Part shown: in pieces, positions 36,932 to 45,886 of the stretch
Layout: each line of letters opens with the position of its first letter
Position numbering within the stretch: position 1 is the first letter of the stretch
NCBI RefSeq assembly: GCF_009745975.1
Contig: NZ_WHOL01000117.1
Span: 186,001 to 250,000 of the forward strand
Source: Actinokineospora pegani
GTDB taxonomy: Bacteria > Actinomycetota > Actinomycetes > Mycobacteriales > Pseudonocardiaceae
DNA length: 64,000 nucleotides
Direction: 5' to 3'
Position numbers and translations under genes: made by a program
Notes under the pieces: model-generated
Database searches by the model: none
What the model saw: the letters and a program-made list of their open reading frames with translations, nothing else
Told to the model about the DNA's origin: nothing

Positions 36932-37228
36932 TCACGCCCGGCTGGGACGGGTGCGCACGGCCAGCGCGAGCTGGCGGACGGCGTCGACGACCAGCAGCCC
37001 GGCCAGCGTCGCCGCCCCCACCGCGGCCGCGACGAACGGGCCGTCGAAGTCCGCCAGCCGCAGGTCGGGGCGGTCGAGGACGGGGGTGGAGACCGGGGTC
37101 CCCCTGGCCCAGAGCCACAGCGCGAGCCACACCAGCGCGGCGACCACGAGGACCTCGGCCGCGGCGACCAGCGCCCGGCGGGGCCGGTTCGGCGCGGCGG
37201 TGGGCTCGGGCCAGTGCGGATCGGTCAC
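36932..37228 (-). CDS. two-span membrane protein
   Basis: A 98-residue protein with membrane helices near residues 20-42 ([20 protein letters not shown]) and 66-86 ([20 protein letters not shown]), joined by a short exposed loop. The N-terminus is Pro-rich. The GTG at 37228 lies 13 bases after the stop of the next membrane gene, so the small membrane genes at 36932-39882 are probably one transcript. Function is unknown. Confidence 0.65.
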   Translation of the reverse strand: MTDPHWPEPTAAPNRPRRALVAAAEVLVVAALVWLALWLWARGTPVSTPVLDRPDLRLADFDGPFVAAAVGAATLAGLLVVDAVRQLALAVRTRPSRA

Positions 37229-37241
37229 GCGCCCCAGAATG

Positions 37242-37640
37242 TCACGACCGGCGGGCGAAGTACCGGGCGGCGTCGACGCGCAGCAGCAGGACGACCACGG
37301 CCATCCAGCTCGCGACCAGCGCGCAGCCCAGCCACGGGGCCGCGACGCCCGCGGCGGCGTTGGCCGCGGCGGGCGCGCCGAGGGCGCCGAGCAGGGCGGC
37401 CGCGGCGACCCCCGCCCTGGCCCAGGAGCGGCCCTCGCGCAGCGGGAAGGCCAGCGCCGCCGCGACCAGCGCGGACAGCGCGGCGCCCAGGCCGAGCAGG
37501 CCGAGGGCGCGGGTGGAGAACACGAGGAGGGCGCCGGTGATGCCCGCGGCGAGCAGGGCGCCCGCGAAGGCGGCGTCCACCGCCACGGGTCTCGCGGTGG
37601 TGGGCGCAGGGGTTCGGACGGGCTCGGACAACCGGATCAC
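37242..37640 (-). CDS. four-span membrane protein of the clustered paralogue family
   Basis: A 132-residue protein with four membrane segments. It carries the module signature shared by its neighbours: a basic turn with GRSWAR (LREGRSWARAGVAAAALLGA) before the third span, and an ending LLLRVDAARYFARRS after the fourth. The two-module protein at 37713-38852 and the gene at 39367-39882 have the same plan. The module function is unknown. The start at 37640 is GTG- or ATG-type with no better alternative. Confidence 0.68.
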   Translation of the reverse strand: MIRLSEPVRTPAPTTARPVAVDAAFAGALLAAGITGALLVFSTRALGLLGLGAALSALVAAALAFPLREGRSWARAGVAAAALLGALGAPAAANAAAGVAAPWLGCALVASWMAVVVLLLRVDAARYFARRS

Positions 37641-37712
37641 GTCCGGTATGTAGTCGCCGAGCCCGCCCGTGTTACCGCCGTGCGCCGAATGCCGTCTCAG
37701 GTCGCGGCTGGG

Positions 37713-38852
37713 TCAGCCGACGCGCTTGGACGCCTCGAAGTACTCGGTCGAGGGCTTCTGCCACATGAGGAACAGCGCCGTGCCGATCAGGACGACCTGC
37801 ACCACGCTCAGCAGGATCCCGACCACGCCGCCGTCGCCGCTGGCCAGGCTGTACAGGCCGCTCAGCACGCCGAGGACGCCCAGCACGGTCAGCGTGATGC
37901 GGGCCCAGTTGCGGCCCGCGCGCATCTTGAACGCGAACAGCACGTAGAGCGCGAAGAAGCCGACCGCGATGACGCCGGAGACGGTGAGCGCGGCGGTGAC
38001 CGCGGAGTCGATCTCGGACTCGGAGAGCCCGCCGCCGACCGTGACCTGGTCGCGGACCTGGTCGCGCAGGATGTCGGCGCCGATGGTCAGCGTGACGATG
38101 AAGCTGAGGATGTTGATGCCCGCGTTGACCAGCCAGAGCATGAAGGAGGTGTCGACCTGCTTGGGCCGGGCAGGCGGGGCGCCGTGGCCGACCGGCGGGG
38201 CGGACGGCATCGGCTGGTACTGGCCGGGCTGCTGCCCGTACTGCGGGGCCTGCCCGTACTGGGGCTCCTGGCCGTACTGGGGGGACTGGCCGGGCTGCTG
38301 GCCCGACGGCTGGTTGGGGTCGTTGCTCGTCATACCGCCAGACGGTATTGGTTCGCGGGTCGCTCCGCTGGGAATTCCAGACCGGACGAGGTGGAAGAAC
38401 CGCGTCGACTCCGGTCGGAACAGGTAGGCCGCGCCCACGACCCGGAACGCGGCGTCGGCCAGGTCGACGGCCAGGACCGGCGCCGGGCCGACCGAGGCGA
38501 CCTCGGCGAGGAACCCGGCGGCGCCCAGCGCCGCGAGCCCGGCCAGCGCGATCCGGGACCACTCCCGACCCGCGCGGGCCTTGACAACCAGCAACGCGAA
38601 GAGCCCGATCATGGCCACGACGCCGAGCACGCCCGCGGCCACGACCTGCCCCGGGGTGATGGGGCCCGCGCCGGTGAAGCCCTCGCTCAGCTCGCGCGCG
38701 GTGCGCTCCACCCAGACCCGGTCGGTGAAGACCTGGAACAGGGTGCCCGCGGCGTTGACCGCGACCCCGCCGAGGGTGAGCCAGACAGCCTGGTCGACGA
38801 GCTTGGGCCGGGGGTTGGCCGTGGGGCGGGCGCCGGTGTGGGACGGGGTCAC
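37713..38852 (-). CDS. two-module membrane protein, in-frame fusion of two paralogues
   Basis: A 379-residue open frame made of two homologous halves. Module 1 (residues 18-153) runs from RPKLVDQAVW through VKARAGREWSRIAL to FRPESTRFF. Module 2 (residues 224-375) runs from RPKQVDTSFM through FKMRAGRNWARITL to QKPSTEYF. They are joined by a linker with PQYGQ repeats. Each module has four membrane spans. An ATG at 38333 (MTSNDPNQPS) at the linker start looks like the start of a once separate gene, but no stop codon lies between them. It may be read as one protein, two, or both. Function is unknown. Confidence 0.65.
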   Translation of the reverse strand: MTPSHTGARPTANPRPKLVDQAVWLTLGGVAVNAAGTLFQVFTDRVWVERTARELSEGFTGAGPITPGQVVAAGVLGVVAMIGLFALLVVKARAGREWSRIALAGLAALGAAGFLAEVASVGPAPVLAVDLADAAFRVVGAAYLFRPESTRFFHLVRSGIPSGATREPIPSGGMTSNDPNQPSGQQPGQSPQYGQEPQYGQAPQYGQQPGQYQPMPSAPPVGHGAPPARPKQVDTSFMLWLVNAGINILSFIVTLTIGADILRDQVRDQVTVGGGLSESEIDSAVTAALTVSGVIAVGFFALYVLFAFKMRAGRNWARITLTVLGVLGVLSGLYSLASGDGGVVGILLSVVQVVLIGTALFLMWQKPSTEYFEASKRVG

Positions 38853-39370
38853 GGCTGTTCGTCCTCGCTCTCCTCGTGCCGTTCGCGCAGCAACGGCGCC
38901 AAGACCTCCACCAGGTCGTCGGGGAACCGGGCCCAGGCGAGCACGACCGTCCCGCCGGTCAGCTCAAGCGGCACGGCGTGGGTCTTGCGGGGGATGGTGA
39001 ACCCGCGGCCGACCGGCCGGGCGACCTCGGGCTCCTCGACCCCCTCGACGCGGACGATCCGCTCCAGGTGCAGCACGTCCGCGCCCAGGCGCAGCAAGGT
39101 CGGGGTCAGCACGACCGACCGGTCCTGGCGCCGGGCGACGATCCAGAGCGTGGTGATGGCGACCAGCAGGACCGCGGCGCCCGACCAGGCCAGCGGGTGC
39201 GCGGGGCCGGTGAGGACCTCGACGAGGTAGCCGACGGCGCAGAACAGCGGGCCCCAGAGCAGCGGCCACCAGGTGGAGCCGGGCTCGCGGTAGAGCACGA
39301 CCTCCTCGACCGGCGCCGCTCGGTCAGCCGGGGTCTGCTCTGGCGGGGTGGGCAGGTCCGGATCGGTCAC
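38849..39370 (-). CDS. two-span membrane protein with C-terminal beta-rich domain
   Basis: A 173-residue protein with two adjacent spans near residues 37-55 and 62-80 (WWPLLWGPLFCAVGYLVEVL and LAWSGAAVLLVAITTLWIVA). About 90 residues rich in beta strands follow (SVVLTPTLLRLGADVLHLER), a plan like bacterial PH-domain membrane proteins. I cannot assign a family securely. The GTG at 39370 overlaps the upstream stop by 4 bases, and the stop overlaps the next gene likewise, so it is part of the membrane-protein operon. Confidence 0.62.
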   Translation of the reverse strand: MTDPDLPTPPEQTPADRAAPVEEVVLYREPGSTWWPLLWGPLFCAVGYLVEVLTGPAHPLAWSGAAVLLVAITTLWIVARRQDRSVVLTPTLLRLGADVLHLERIVRVEGVEEPEVARPVGRGFTIPRKTHAVPLELTGGTVVLAWARFPDDLVEVLAPLLRERHEESEDEQP

Positions 39371-39882
39371 TCGTCCGCCTCGCGGTAGAACCGCCTGGCC
39401 CGCGGCGAGTAGAGCATCCCGGCGGCAATGATGATCAGCAGTGCGCTGAGCAGGCCGTAGATCGTCACCCGACCCAGCGTGTACTCGAACAGGGCGGCGA
39501 ACAGGCCCAGCACCAGCAGCAGCGCCCTGGCCTTCCGGATGCCGCGCCGGGCTTGGTAGGCGAGCAGGACGAAGAAGACCAGGAACATCGCCGCGCCCGC
39601 GATCAGCCACGCCCCCAGCCCGGTGGCCGTGGCCTGCACGTCCAGCGCCAGCAGGTCCGGGTTCAGCCGCACCTGCGCCCGCACCCAGTTCTCGCGGTTG
39701 ACGAAGAAGTAGATCGCCCCGGCCAACCCGACGGCCCCGGCCACGACCCAGACCCAGAACGCCGCCCGCACCGCCCCGGGGGCATCGCCGCGCGCGCCCT
39801 CGTCCGCCTCGTCCGCCGTCGGCATCACCGGCTTGTGCCGGTGCCCGCTGCCCTCTTCGACCTCGTCCTCGGAGCCGCTCAC
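39367..39882 (-). CDS. four-span membrane protein of the clustered paralogue family
   Basis: A 171-residue protein. An acidic N-terminal tail of about 35 residues is followed by four spans. The third-span boundary reads YQARRGIRKARALLLVLGL and the protein ends MLYSPRARRFYREADE, matching the basic-turn and R-F/Y-Y ending of the other modules in this cluster. The GTG at 39882 is the start. It begins a run of overlapping or closely spaced membrane genes ending before hemL, downstream of hemB. Function is unknown. Confidence 0.66.
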   Translation of the reverse strand: MSGSEDEVEEGSGHRHKPVMPTADEADEGARGDAPGAVRAAFWVWVVAGAVGLAGAIYFFVNRENWVRAQVRLNPDLLALDVQATATGLGAWLIAGAAMFLVFFVLLAYQARRGIRKARALLLVLGLFAALFEYTLGRVTIYGLLSALLIIIAAGMLYSPRARRFYREADE

Positions 39883-39939
39883 GCCGCCGAGGTTACCCGC
39901 CGGTCCGTTTTGCCCGGCCGCAGACCAGCCGCGACCGCC

Positions 39940-40914
39940 TCAGCGATCGAGCCAGCCGGCGGCCTCGGCGGCCCAGTACGTGAGGATCACGTCTGCGCCC
40001 GCGCGGCGGATCGAGGTCAGCGACTCCATGATCGTGCGCTCGCGCTCCAGCCACCCGCGCTCGGCCGCGGCCTCGATCATCGCGTACTCCCCGGACACCT
40101 GGTAGGCCGCGACCGGCACGTCGGCGATCTCGTGCACGGCGCGGATGACGTCGAGGTAGGCCATGGCGGGTTTGACCATGACCAGGTCGGCGCCCTCGAC
40201 CAGGTCGAGGTGGGTCTCGCGCAGCGCCTCGCGGATGTTGCCCGGGTCCTGCTGGTAGGTCTTGCGGTCGCCGGTGAGCTGGGAGTCGACGGCCTCGCGG
40301 AAGGGCCCGAAGAAGGCCGAGGCGAACTTGGCGGAGTAGGCGAGGATGCCGGTGTCGGTGTGGCCCGCGGTGTCGAGGGCCTCGCGGATGACGCCGACCT
40401 GGCCGTCCATCATGCCGCTGGGACCGAGCAGGTGGGCGCCCGCGTCGGCCTGGGCGCGGGCCATGTCCGCGTAGACGGCGAGGGTGGCGTCGTTGTCCAC
40501 GCCGCCGTCGGGGTCGAGGACGCCGCAGTGGCCGTGGTCGGTGAACTCGTCCAGGCACAGGTCGGACATCAGCACGGTCGAGTCGCCCAGCTCCGACCGC
40601 AGGTCGCGCAGCGCGACGTTGAGGACGCCGTCCGGGTCGACCGCGCCCGAGCCCACGGCGTCGCGGCGGGCGGGCACGCCGAAGAGCATGATCCCGCCGA
40701 CCCCGGCCGACACCGCCTCGACGGCGGCCTTGCGCAGCGTCTCGCGGGTGTGCTGGACGACGCCCGGCATGCTGGAGACGGCCGACGGCTCGGTCGCGCC
40801 CTCCTTGACGAACATGGGCAGCACGAGCTGGCGCGGCTCGAGCTGGGTCTCACTCACCATCCGGCGCAGCGCGGGCGTGCGGCGCAGTCGGCGGGGGCGG
40901 TGGTTGGGGAACAT
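39940..40914 (-). CDS. hemB: delta-aminolevulinic acid dehydratase (porphobilinogen synthase)
   Basis: A 324-residue enzyme that condenses two 5-aminolevulinates to porphobilinogen. The two Schiff-base lysines are in YSAKFASAF near residue 197 and [10 protein letters not shown] near residue 249. The metal-site loop reads [15 protein letters not shown]: two of the three Cys of the zinc-type site are kept, and the middle one is Asp. I chose the ATG at 40914 ([10 protein letters not shown]) because GGGAG lies at good spacing; an ATG four codons earlier lacks a ribosome site. It follows hemD after a hairpin. Confidence 0.95.
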   Translation of the reverse strand: MFPNHRPRRLRRTPALRRMVSETQLEPRQLVLPMFVKEGATEPSAVSSMPGVVQHTRETLRKAAVEAVSAGVGGIMLFGVPARRDAVGSGAVDPDGVLNVALRDLRSELGDSTVLMSDLCLDEFTDHGHCGVLDPDGGVDNDATLAVYADMARAQADAGAHLLGPSGMMDGQVGVIREALDTAGHTDTGILAYSAKFASAFFGPFREAVDSQLTGDRKTYQQDPGNIREALRETHLDLVEGADLVMVKPAMAYLDVIRAVHEIADVPVAAYQVSGEYAMIEAAAERGWLERERTIMESLTSIRRAGADVILTYWAAEAAGWLDR

Positions 40915-40942
40915 CGCTTCTCCCATGCGGCAAGAATGAGAA

Positions 40943-40972
40943 CGGGTGGGTCACCATCCGGCGACCCACCCG
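40943..40972 (-). terminator. hairpin between hemD and hemB
   Basis: CGGGTGGGTC and GACCCACCCG form a perfect 10-bp stem around a 10-base loop. It starts 20 bases after the hemD stop and ends about 29 bases before the hemB start. It probably ends or attenuates the rex-hemACD transcript. A U-run is lacking, as is usual in high-GC actinobacteria. Confidence 0.6.
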
Positions 40973-40991
40973 CTCAGTGTCCCTCAGCGCG

Positions 40992-42524
40992 TCAGCGGCG
41001 CGCCCGCTTGGTCTTGCGCGGGGGCGGCAGCGCGCCCTCGGCCCGCAGCCGGGCCGCGTGCTCGGCCAGCGCGTCGACCAGCGACGGCACGGTCGCGTGC
41101 TCGGGCTGCACGTCCACGCGGAGACCGAACTCACGCGCGGTCTCGGCCGTCTTCGGGCCGATGCAGGCGACCAGGGTCCGGGTGTGCGGCTTGCCCGCGA
41201 TGCCGACCAGGTTGCGCACGGTCGACGACGAGGTGAAGCACACCGCGTCGAAGCCGCCAGTCTTGATCATCTCGCGGGTGTCGGCGGGCGGCGGCGCGGC
41301 GCGGACCGTGCGGTACGCGGTCACGTCGTCGATCTCCCAGCCCCGGTCGCGCAGGCCCGCGGCCAGCGTCTCGGTGGCGATGTCGGCCCGGGGCAGCAGC
41401 ACGCGCTCCACCGGGTCGAGGATGTCGTCGTAGGGCGGGAAGTCGGCCAGCAGGCCCTCGGAGGACTGCTCGCCCGAGGGGACCAGCTCCGGGTTGATGC
41501 CGAACGAGCGGACCTTCGCCGCGGTCGCCTCGCCGACGCAGGCGATCTTCACGCCGGAGAAGGCGCGGGCGTCGAGGCCGAACTCGGCGAACTTCTCCCA
41601 GACCGCGCGCACGGCGTTGGTCGAGGTGAAGATGACCCACTGGTAGCGGCCGTCGACGAGCCCCTTGACCGAGCGCTCCATCTGCGCCGGGCTGCGCGGC
41701 GGCTCGACGGAGATCGTCGGCACCTCGCTGGGGATGGCGCCGTGCAGGTGCAGGCGCTCGCTCATCTCCCCGGCCTGGTCCTTGGTGCGCGGCACCAGCA
41801 CGCGCCACCCGTAGAGGGCGCGCGACTCCCACCACGACAGCTTCGAGCGCGCCGCGGCGGCTGCGCCGACCGTGACGACCAGGTTCCCGGAGATCTCGCC
41901 CGCGTCGGCGGCGAGCGAGGCCAGGGTGGTGTCGACGGTGCGCTGGCTGGTCGCGGTGCCGTCCGCGGTCACCGCGACCGGGGTCTGCGCGGCCAGGCCG
42001 TGCTCGACCAGCGAGGAGGCCGCCTCGGCGAGGTGGCTGGCGCTGGCGTGCAGCACGATCGGGCCGGGGGCCGCGGCCAGGGCGGCCCAGTCGACCTCGC
42101 CCCGGACGTCGATCTCGGTGTGCCCGGAGCCCAGCGCGATACCCGCGTAGGCCGGGACGGCGGTCGCGGGTGAGACGCCGGGGACGACGTCGAACACGGC
42201 GCTGGTGCGGGCCACGGCCTGCACCTCGGCGACGACGGCCGAGTGCGTCAGCGGGTCGCCCGCCACCAGGCGCACGACGACGCGCCCGGCCTTGGCCTCG
42301 CCCGCGAGGTCCTTGGCCACGTCGGCGGGCTGCCCCACCGCGGGGCGCACCTCCGCGGCGGCGTTGGCCGAGGCCAGCACGCCGGAGGGCACGTCGGGGT
42401 CGGTCACCACGAGTTCGGCGCGTTCGAGCAGTTCCCTGGCTCGCACCGTCAGCAGTCCGGCGTCACCGGGCCCGGAGCCGACGAAGGCGACTCGTCCGGG
42501 GGACTTGCGTGCACGGGTGGTCAT
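40992..42524 (-). CDS. hemD: uroporphyrinogen-III methyltransferase-like / uroporphyrinogen-III synthase fusion
   Basis: A 510-residue two-domain protein. Residues 10-245 resemble the SAM-dependent uroporphyrinogen-III methyltransferase fold (VGSGPGDAGLLTVRARELL and VVRLVAGDPLTHSAVVAEVQ). Residues 260-495 are uroporphyrinogen-III synthase (GWRVLVPRTKDQAGEMS, FTSTNAVRAVWEKF and FTSSSTVRNLVGIAGKP). The methyltransferase half lacks the usual YDRLV-like and GDPFVFGRG signatures, so its activity is uncertain. The ATG at 42524 was chosen over a GTG at 42536 on ribosome-site spacing. It lies 24 bases downstream of hemC. Confidence 0.92.
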   Translation of the reverse strand: MTTRARKSPGRVAFVGSGPGDAGLLTVRARELLERAELVVTDPDVPSGVLASANAAAEVRPAVGQPADVAKDLAGEAKAGRVVVRLVAGDPLTHSAVVAEVQAVARTSAVFDVVPGVSPATAVPAYAGIALGSGHTEIDVRGEVDWAALAAAPGPIVLHASASHLAEAASSLVEHGLAAQTPVAVTADGTATSQRTVDTTLASLAADAGEISGNLVVTVGAAAAARSKLSWWESRALYGWRVLVPRTKDQAGEMSERLHLHGAIPSEVPTISVEPPRSPAQMERSVKGLVDGRYQWVIFTSTNAVRAVWEKFAEFGLDARAFSGVKIACVGEATAAKVRSFGINPELVPSGEQSSEGLLADFPPYDDILDPVERVLLPRADIATETLAAGLRDRGWEIDDVTAYRTVRAAPPPADTREMIKTGGFDAVCFTSSSTVRNLVGIAGKPHTRTLVACIGPKTAETAREFGLRVDVQPEHATVPSLVDALAEHAARLRAEGALPPPRKTKRARR

Positions 42525-42548
42525 GTCAGGCCACACTTCCTCATCAAC

Positions 42549-43508
42549 TTACGCCTCGGGACCGGAGAGCACCCCGGCCCCGAGCTCCAGCAACTCGGCG
42601 GCCACCGCGCGGCCGAGCTGCTCTCCAGCGGTCAGGTCACCGGTGGCCGAGGCGCGCATGATCTCGACGGGACCGATCGGGTCGCCGTCCGCGTGGTACG
42701 CGGCGGCGACTCCGCGCAGCGACAGGCGGTAGACCACCTTGTCGTCCGCGTCGAGGTCTTCGACGACATCGGCCAGTGCGCCAACCGGTGCGGAGCAGCC
42801 CGCCTCGAGCGCGGCCAGCATCGCGCGCTCTGCGGCCACCGCCGCCCGGCTGGCATGATCGTCCACTGTGGACTGGAGAAGGTGTTCGACGTCGACGTCG
42901 TCGACCCGGCACTCCACCGCCAGTGCCCCCTGCGCGGGCGCGGGGAGCATCTGGATCGGGTCGAGCGTCTCGGTGATCTCGTCGAGCCTGCCCAGCCGGG
43001 CGAGCCCGGCACGGGCGAGCACCACGGCGTCGAGCTCGCCGTCGCGCACCTTCTTGATCCGGCTGTCCACATTGCCGCGGATCGGCACGATCACGTGACC
43101 GAGACCGAGCGCGTGCAACTGCGCGGCCCGCCTGGGCGAGCCGGTGCCGATCTTCGCGCCCGGCAGCAGCTCGCCCAGGGTGAGCCCGTCGCGCGCGATG
43201 AGCGCGTCCCTGGGGTCGGCGCGGGGCGGGACCGCGGCCAGCGACAGGCGCTGGTCCGGGGCGGTCGGCAGGTCTTTGTAGGAGTGCACGGCGACGTCCA
43301 CCTCGCGGTGGGCGAGCGCGTCGCGCAGCGCCGAGGTGAACACGCCGATGCCGATCTCGGCGATCGGGGCCATCGAGCGGTCGCCGGGGGTGGACACCAC
43401 GACGATCTCGGTCTTGGCGCCCGCCTGCTCGAGCAGCTCGGCGATCGTGCCGGTCTGCGCCAGGGCCAGCGCGCTGCCCCTGGTGCCGATGCGGATGGTC
43501 CTGGTCAC
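42549..43508 (-). CDS. hemC: hydroxymethylbilane synthase (porphobilinogen deaminase)
   Basis: A 319-residue enzyme that polymerises four porphobilinogens. The dipyrromethane cofactor Cys lies in [11 protein letters not shown] near residue 243. The N-terminal [13 protein letters not shown] and substrate-binding [24 protein letters not shown] and [10 protein letters not shown] blocks are all intact. The GTG at 43508 overlaps the hemA stop by 4 bases. It is the third gene of rex-hemA-hemC-hemD. Confidence 0.97.
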   Translation of the reverse strand: MTRTIRIGTRGSALALAQTGTIAELLEQAGAKTEIVVVSTPGDRSMAPIAEIGIGVFTSALRDALAHREVDVAVHSYKDLPTAPDQRLSLAAVPPRADPRDALIARDGLTLGELLPGAKIGTGSPRRAAQLHALGLGHVIVPIRGNVDSRIKKVRDGELDAVVLARAGLARLGRLDEITETLDPIQMLPAPAQGALAVECRVDDVDVEHLLQSTVDDHASRAAVAAERAMLAALEAGCSAPVGALADVVEDLDADDKVVYRLSLRGVAAAYHADGDPIGPVEIMRASATGDLTAGEQLGRAVAAELLELGAGVLSGPEA

Positions 43509-44809
43509 GTCTTGTCCTCACTGGGCGCGGCGACGGCGGCCGGCTTGTGCGGGTCGAGCTGGAACAGCTCGCGCAGCGCCTCGGCGTAGCCGGTGCCCGC
43601 GGGTCCGGAGGCCAGCTCCTTGACCCGCACGGTCGGGGTGTGCAGCAGCTTGTCGACGACCCGGCGCACGGTGCGGGCCAGCTCGTCGCGGGTACCGCCG
43701 TCGAGGTCGGGCAGGCGCGAGTCGAGCCGCAGCAGCTCGGCGTCGACGACCTCGGCCGCTCGGCGGCGCAGGGCGGTCACCGTGGGGGTGACCTCGGACG
43801 AGCGCTGCGCGGCGAGGTAGCCGCGCACCTCCTCGGCCACGATCTCGGTCGCGCGGCGGGTGTCCAGGCCGCTGGGGGCCTCGGCCAGCCGCTGCTGCAG
43901 GCTCACCAGGTCGACCACGTGCACGCCGTCGAGCTCGCCGACGCCGTCGGCGACGTCGCGGGGCAGGCCCAGGTCGCAGACGACCAGCGGGCTGGTGCGC
44001 GCGGCGACGGCCTCGACCGGGATGACCGAGCCGCCCGCGCCGGTGCAGGACACGACGACGTCGGCCTCGGAGATCAGCTCGCGCAGCGTGCCCAGGCCCA
44101 CGACCGCGCGGGCGGGGACGCCCTGCTCGACCAGGGACGCGGCCAGCCGCTCGCCGTTGGCGGCCGAGCGGTTGGCGATGACCACCTCGCCGATGGCGGC
44201 GCGGCGCAGCGCGGCGGCCGACAGGCCGCCCATCGAGCCCGCGCCGACGATGAGGGCCTTGCGACCGGCCAGCGTGCCCAGCGCGCGCTCAGCGTCGGCC
44301 AGCGCCTCGGTGACGACCGAGCCGCCGACCTGGTCGAGGCCGGTGTCGGTGTGCACGCGCTTGCCGATGCGCAGCGCCTGCTGGACCAGCTCGTGCAGCG
44401 AGCGCCCGACGGCACCGTGCTCGGCGGCGGTGTTGTAGGCGGTGCGGACCTGGCCGAGGATCTGCGACTCGCCGACGACCATCGAGTCCAGGCCCGCGCC
44501 CACGGTGAACAGGTGCTGGACCGCGGCGGCGGCGTAGTGCACGTACAAGTGGTCGTAAAGCGCGGTGGGGTCCTCGCCCGCGTGCCGGGCCAGCACGCCC
44601 ACGACGTCGGAGAGCCCGGCGTGGAAGGCCTCGACGACGGCGTAGACCTCGGTGCGGTTGCAGGTGGAGACCAGGACGGCCTCGGAGACCGTGGGGCAGG
44701 CGAGCAGGTCGTGCAGGACCTTGGGCACGTCGACGGCCGGGACCGTCACCCGCTCCAGCACGCGGACGTCGGCGCTGCGGTGCGACATGCCGACCGCGAG
44801 CACGCTCAT
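43505..44809 (-). CDS. hemA: glutamyl-tRNA reductase
   Basis: A 434-residue NADPH enzyme that reduces glutamyl-tRNA to glutamate-1-semialdehyde, the first committed step of C5 heme synthesis. The catalytic Cys is in [11 protein letters not shown] near residue 50. The [11 protein letters not shown] block near residue 111 and the Rossmann motif [14 protein letters not shown] near residue 188 are typical. The ATG at 44809 overlaps the rex stop by 4 bases, so it is translated with rex and controlled by the Rex operator upstream of it. Confidence 0.97.
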   Translation of the reverse strand: MSVLAVGMSHRSADVRVLERVTVPAVDVPKVLHDLLACPTVSEAVLVSTCNRTEVYAVVEAFHAGLSDVVGVLARHAGEDPTALYDHLYVHYAAAAVQHLFTVGAGLDSMVVGESQILGQVRTAYNTAAEHGAVGRSLHELVQQALRIGKRVHTDTGLDQVGGSVVTEALADAERALGTLAGRKALIVGAGSMGGLSAAALRRAAIGEVVIANRSAANGERLAASLVEQGVPARAVVGLGTLRELISEADVVVSCTGAGGSVIPVEAVAARTSPLVVCDLGLPRDVADGVGELDGVHVVDLVSLQQRLAEAPSGLDTRRATEIVAEEVRGYLAAQRSSEVTPTVTALRRRAAEVVDAELLRLDSRLPDLDGGTRDELARTVRRVVDKLLHTPTVRVKELASGPAGTGYAEALRELFQLDPHKPAAVAAPSEDKT

Positions 44810-45600
44810 GACACCACCATCCCGTTGACCTGACGCCCCTCCATCGCGGCCGCGTCATCGGCTCGACGCGCCACGTGGAACGACAGCACCTGCAACTCGA
44901 CCGCGAGGTCGACCTTGCGCACCTCGACGTGGTCGGGCACCTGGAGCACGACGGGCGCGAAGTTCAGGATGCACTGGACACCGGCCTCGACCAAACGGTC
45001 GCACACCGCCTGCGCGGCGGGCGGGGGCGTGGCGATGACGCCGATCGAGACCTCGCGCTCGGCGCAGACGGCCGGGATGTCGTCGATGTGGTGCACCGCG
45101 ATCCCGCCGACGGGCACGCCCACCAGGTCCGGGTCGACGTCGAACAGCGCGGAGACGGGGAAGCCCCGGCCGGGGAACCCGCCGTAGTTGGCCAGCGCGT
45201 GGCCCAGGTTGCCGATGCCCACCACGGCCACGCTGTGCTTGCGCGTGAGCCCGAGGATGCGCTCGATCTCCTCGATCAGGACGGTGACCTCGTAACCGAC
45301 CCCGCGGGTGCCGTAGGACCCGATGTAGGACAGGTCCTTGCGCAGCTTGGCCGAGTTGACCCCGGCCGCCGCGGACAGTTCCTCGCTGGAGACCGTGACC
45401 GCGCCCTGCTCCTGCATGGCCGAGAGGACACGCAGGTAGACGGCCAACCGGGCCACCGCGGCCTCGGGGATCGCCCTGGCGCGCTCACGCGCCGCCGGGA
45501 CCTCGGCCACCCTGGGGATCGGGGTCGTGATCTCAGCGGCGGTCGGGGCGGGAGGGGTGTCGCCGCCGACCCCGTTCCGCTGGCCTCGCTGTGCCGCCAC
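44806..45600 (-). CDS. rex: redox-sensing transcriptional repressor Rex
   Basis: A 264-residue repressor that binds DNA when the NADH/NAD+ ratio is low and lets go when NADH binds. An N-terminal winged helix (residues 45-115) contains [20 protein letters not shown] and [10 protein letters not shown] Rossmann fold follows with [17 protein letters not shown]. The first 40 residues are a poorly conserved extension. The GTG at 45600 has GAGGAG 7 bases upstream, and an operator lies at 45652-45669. The rex-hemACD order is the known actinobacterial arrangement. Confidence 0.96.
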   Translation of the reverse strand: MAAQRGQRNGVGGDTPPAPTAAEITTPIPRVAEVPAARERARAIPEAAVARLAVYLRVLSAMQEQGAVTVSSEELSAAAGVNSAKLRKDLSYIGSYGTRGVGYEVTVLIEEIERILGLTRKHSVAVVGIGNLGHALANYGGFPGRGFPVSALFDVDPDLVGVPVGGIAVHHIDDIPAVCAEREVSIGVIATPPPAAQAVCDRLVEAGVQCILNFAPVVLQVPDHVEVRKVDLAVELQVLSFHVARRADDAAAMEGRQVNGMVVS

Positions 45601-45651
45601 GCTGGTACTCCTCGACAGGAAACGTCTCCGGGATGGTGACCACGGTACCGC

Positions 45652-45669
45652 TTGTGAACGTGTGCACAA
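45652..45669. promoter_or_regulatory. Rex operator upstream of rex-hemACD (autoregulation)
   Basis: TTGTGAA-CGTG-TGCACAA is an 18-base palindrome with one mismatch between the arms, close to the Rex consensus and to the perfect site before nuoA. Its near end is 51 bases from the rex GTG, so Rex very probably represses its own operon. Confidence 0.9.
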
Positions 45670-45746
45670 AGTCAGTGGCCAGGGGCTTGACACACGCCAC
45701 ACCGCCATCCGCCCGCTCCCGGGGCGCCGAGGGCCGCGAAGCCAAC

Positions 45747-45775
45747 AGCGGGCGGACCCGGTGGGTCCGCCCGCT
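45747..45775 (-). terminator. perfect 13-bp hairpin with GGT loop
   Basis: A perfect 13-bp stem (45747-45759 with 45763-45775) closes a GGT loop. It is the second of two strong hairpins downstream of the fasciclin gene and lies about 78 bases upstream of the Rex operator, so it may insulate rex from read-through. There is no U-run. Confidence 0.65.
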
Positions 45776-45886
45776 GCCAGGCACCCGACCTTGGTCGACC
45801 TTCCCCGTCGACCAATTCCGGATGCCCTGAGCCTAGCACAAGATCGAACATGCGTTCGACTGCGGGGGCGCGGTGGGGACCCGGGA

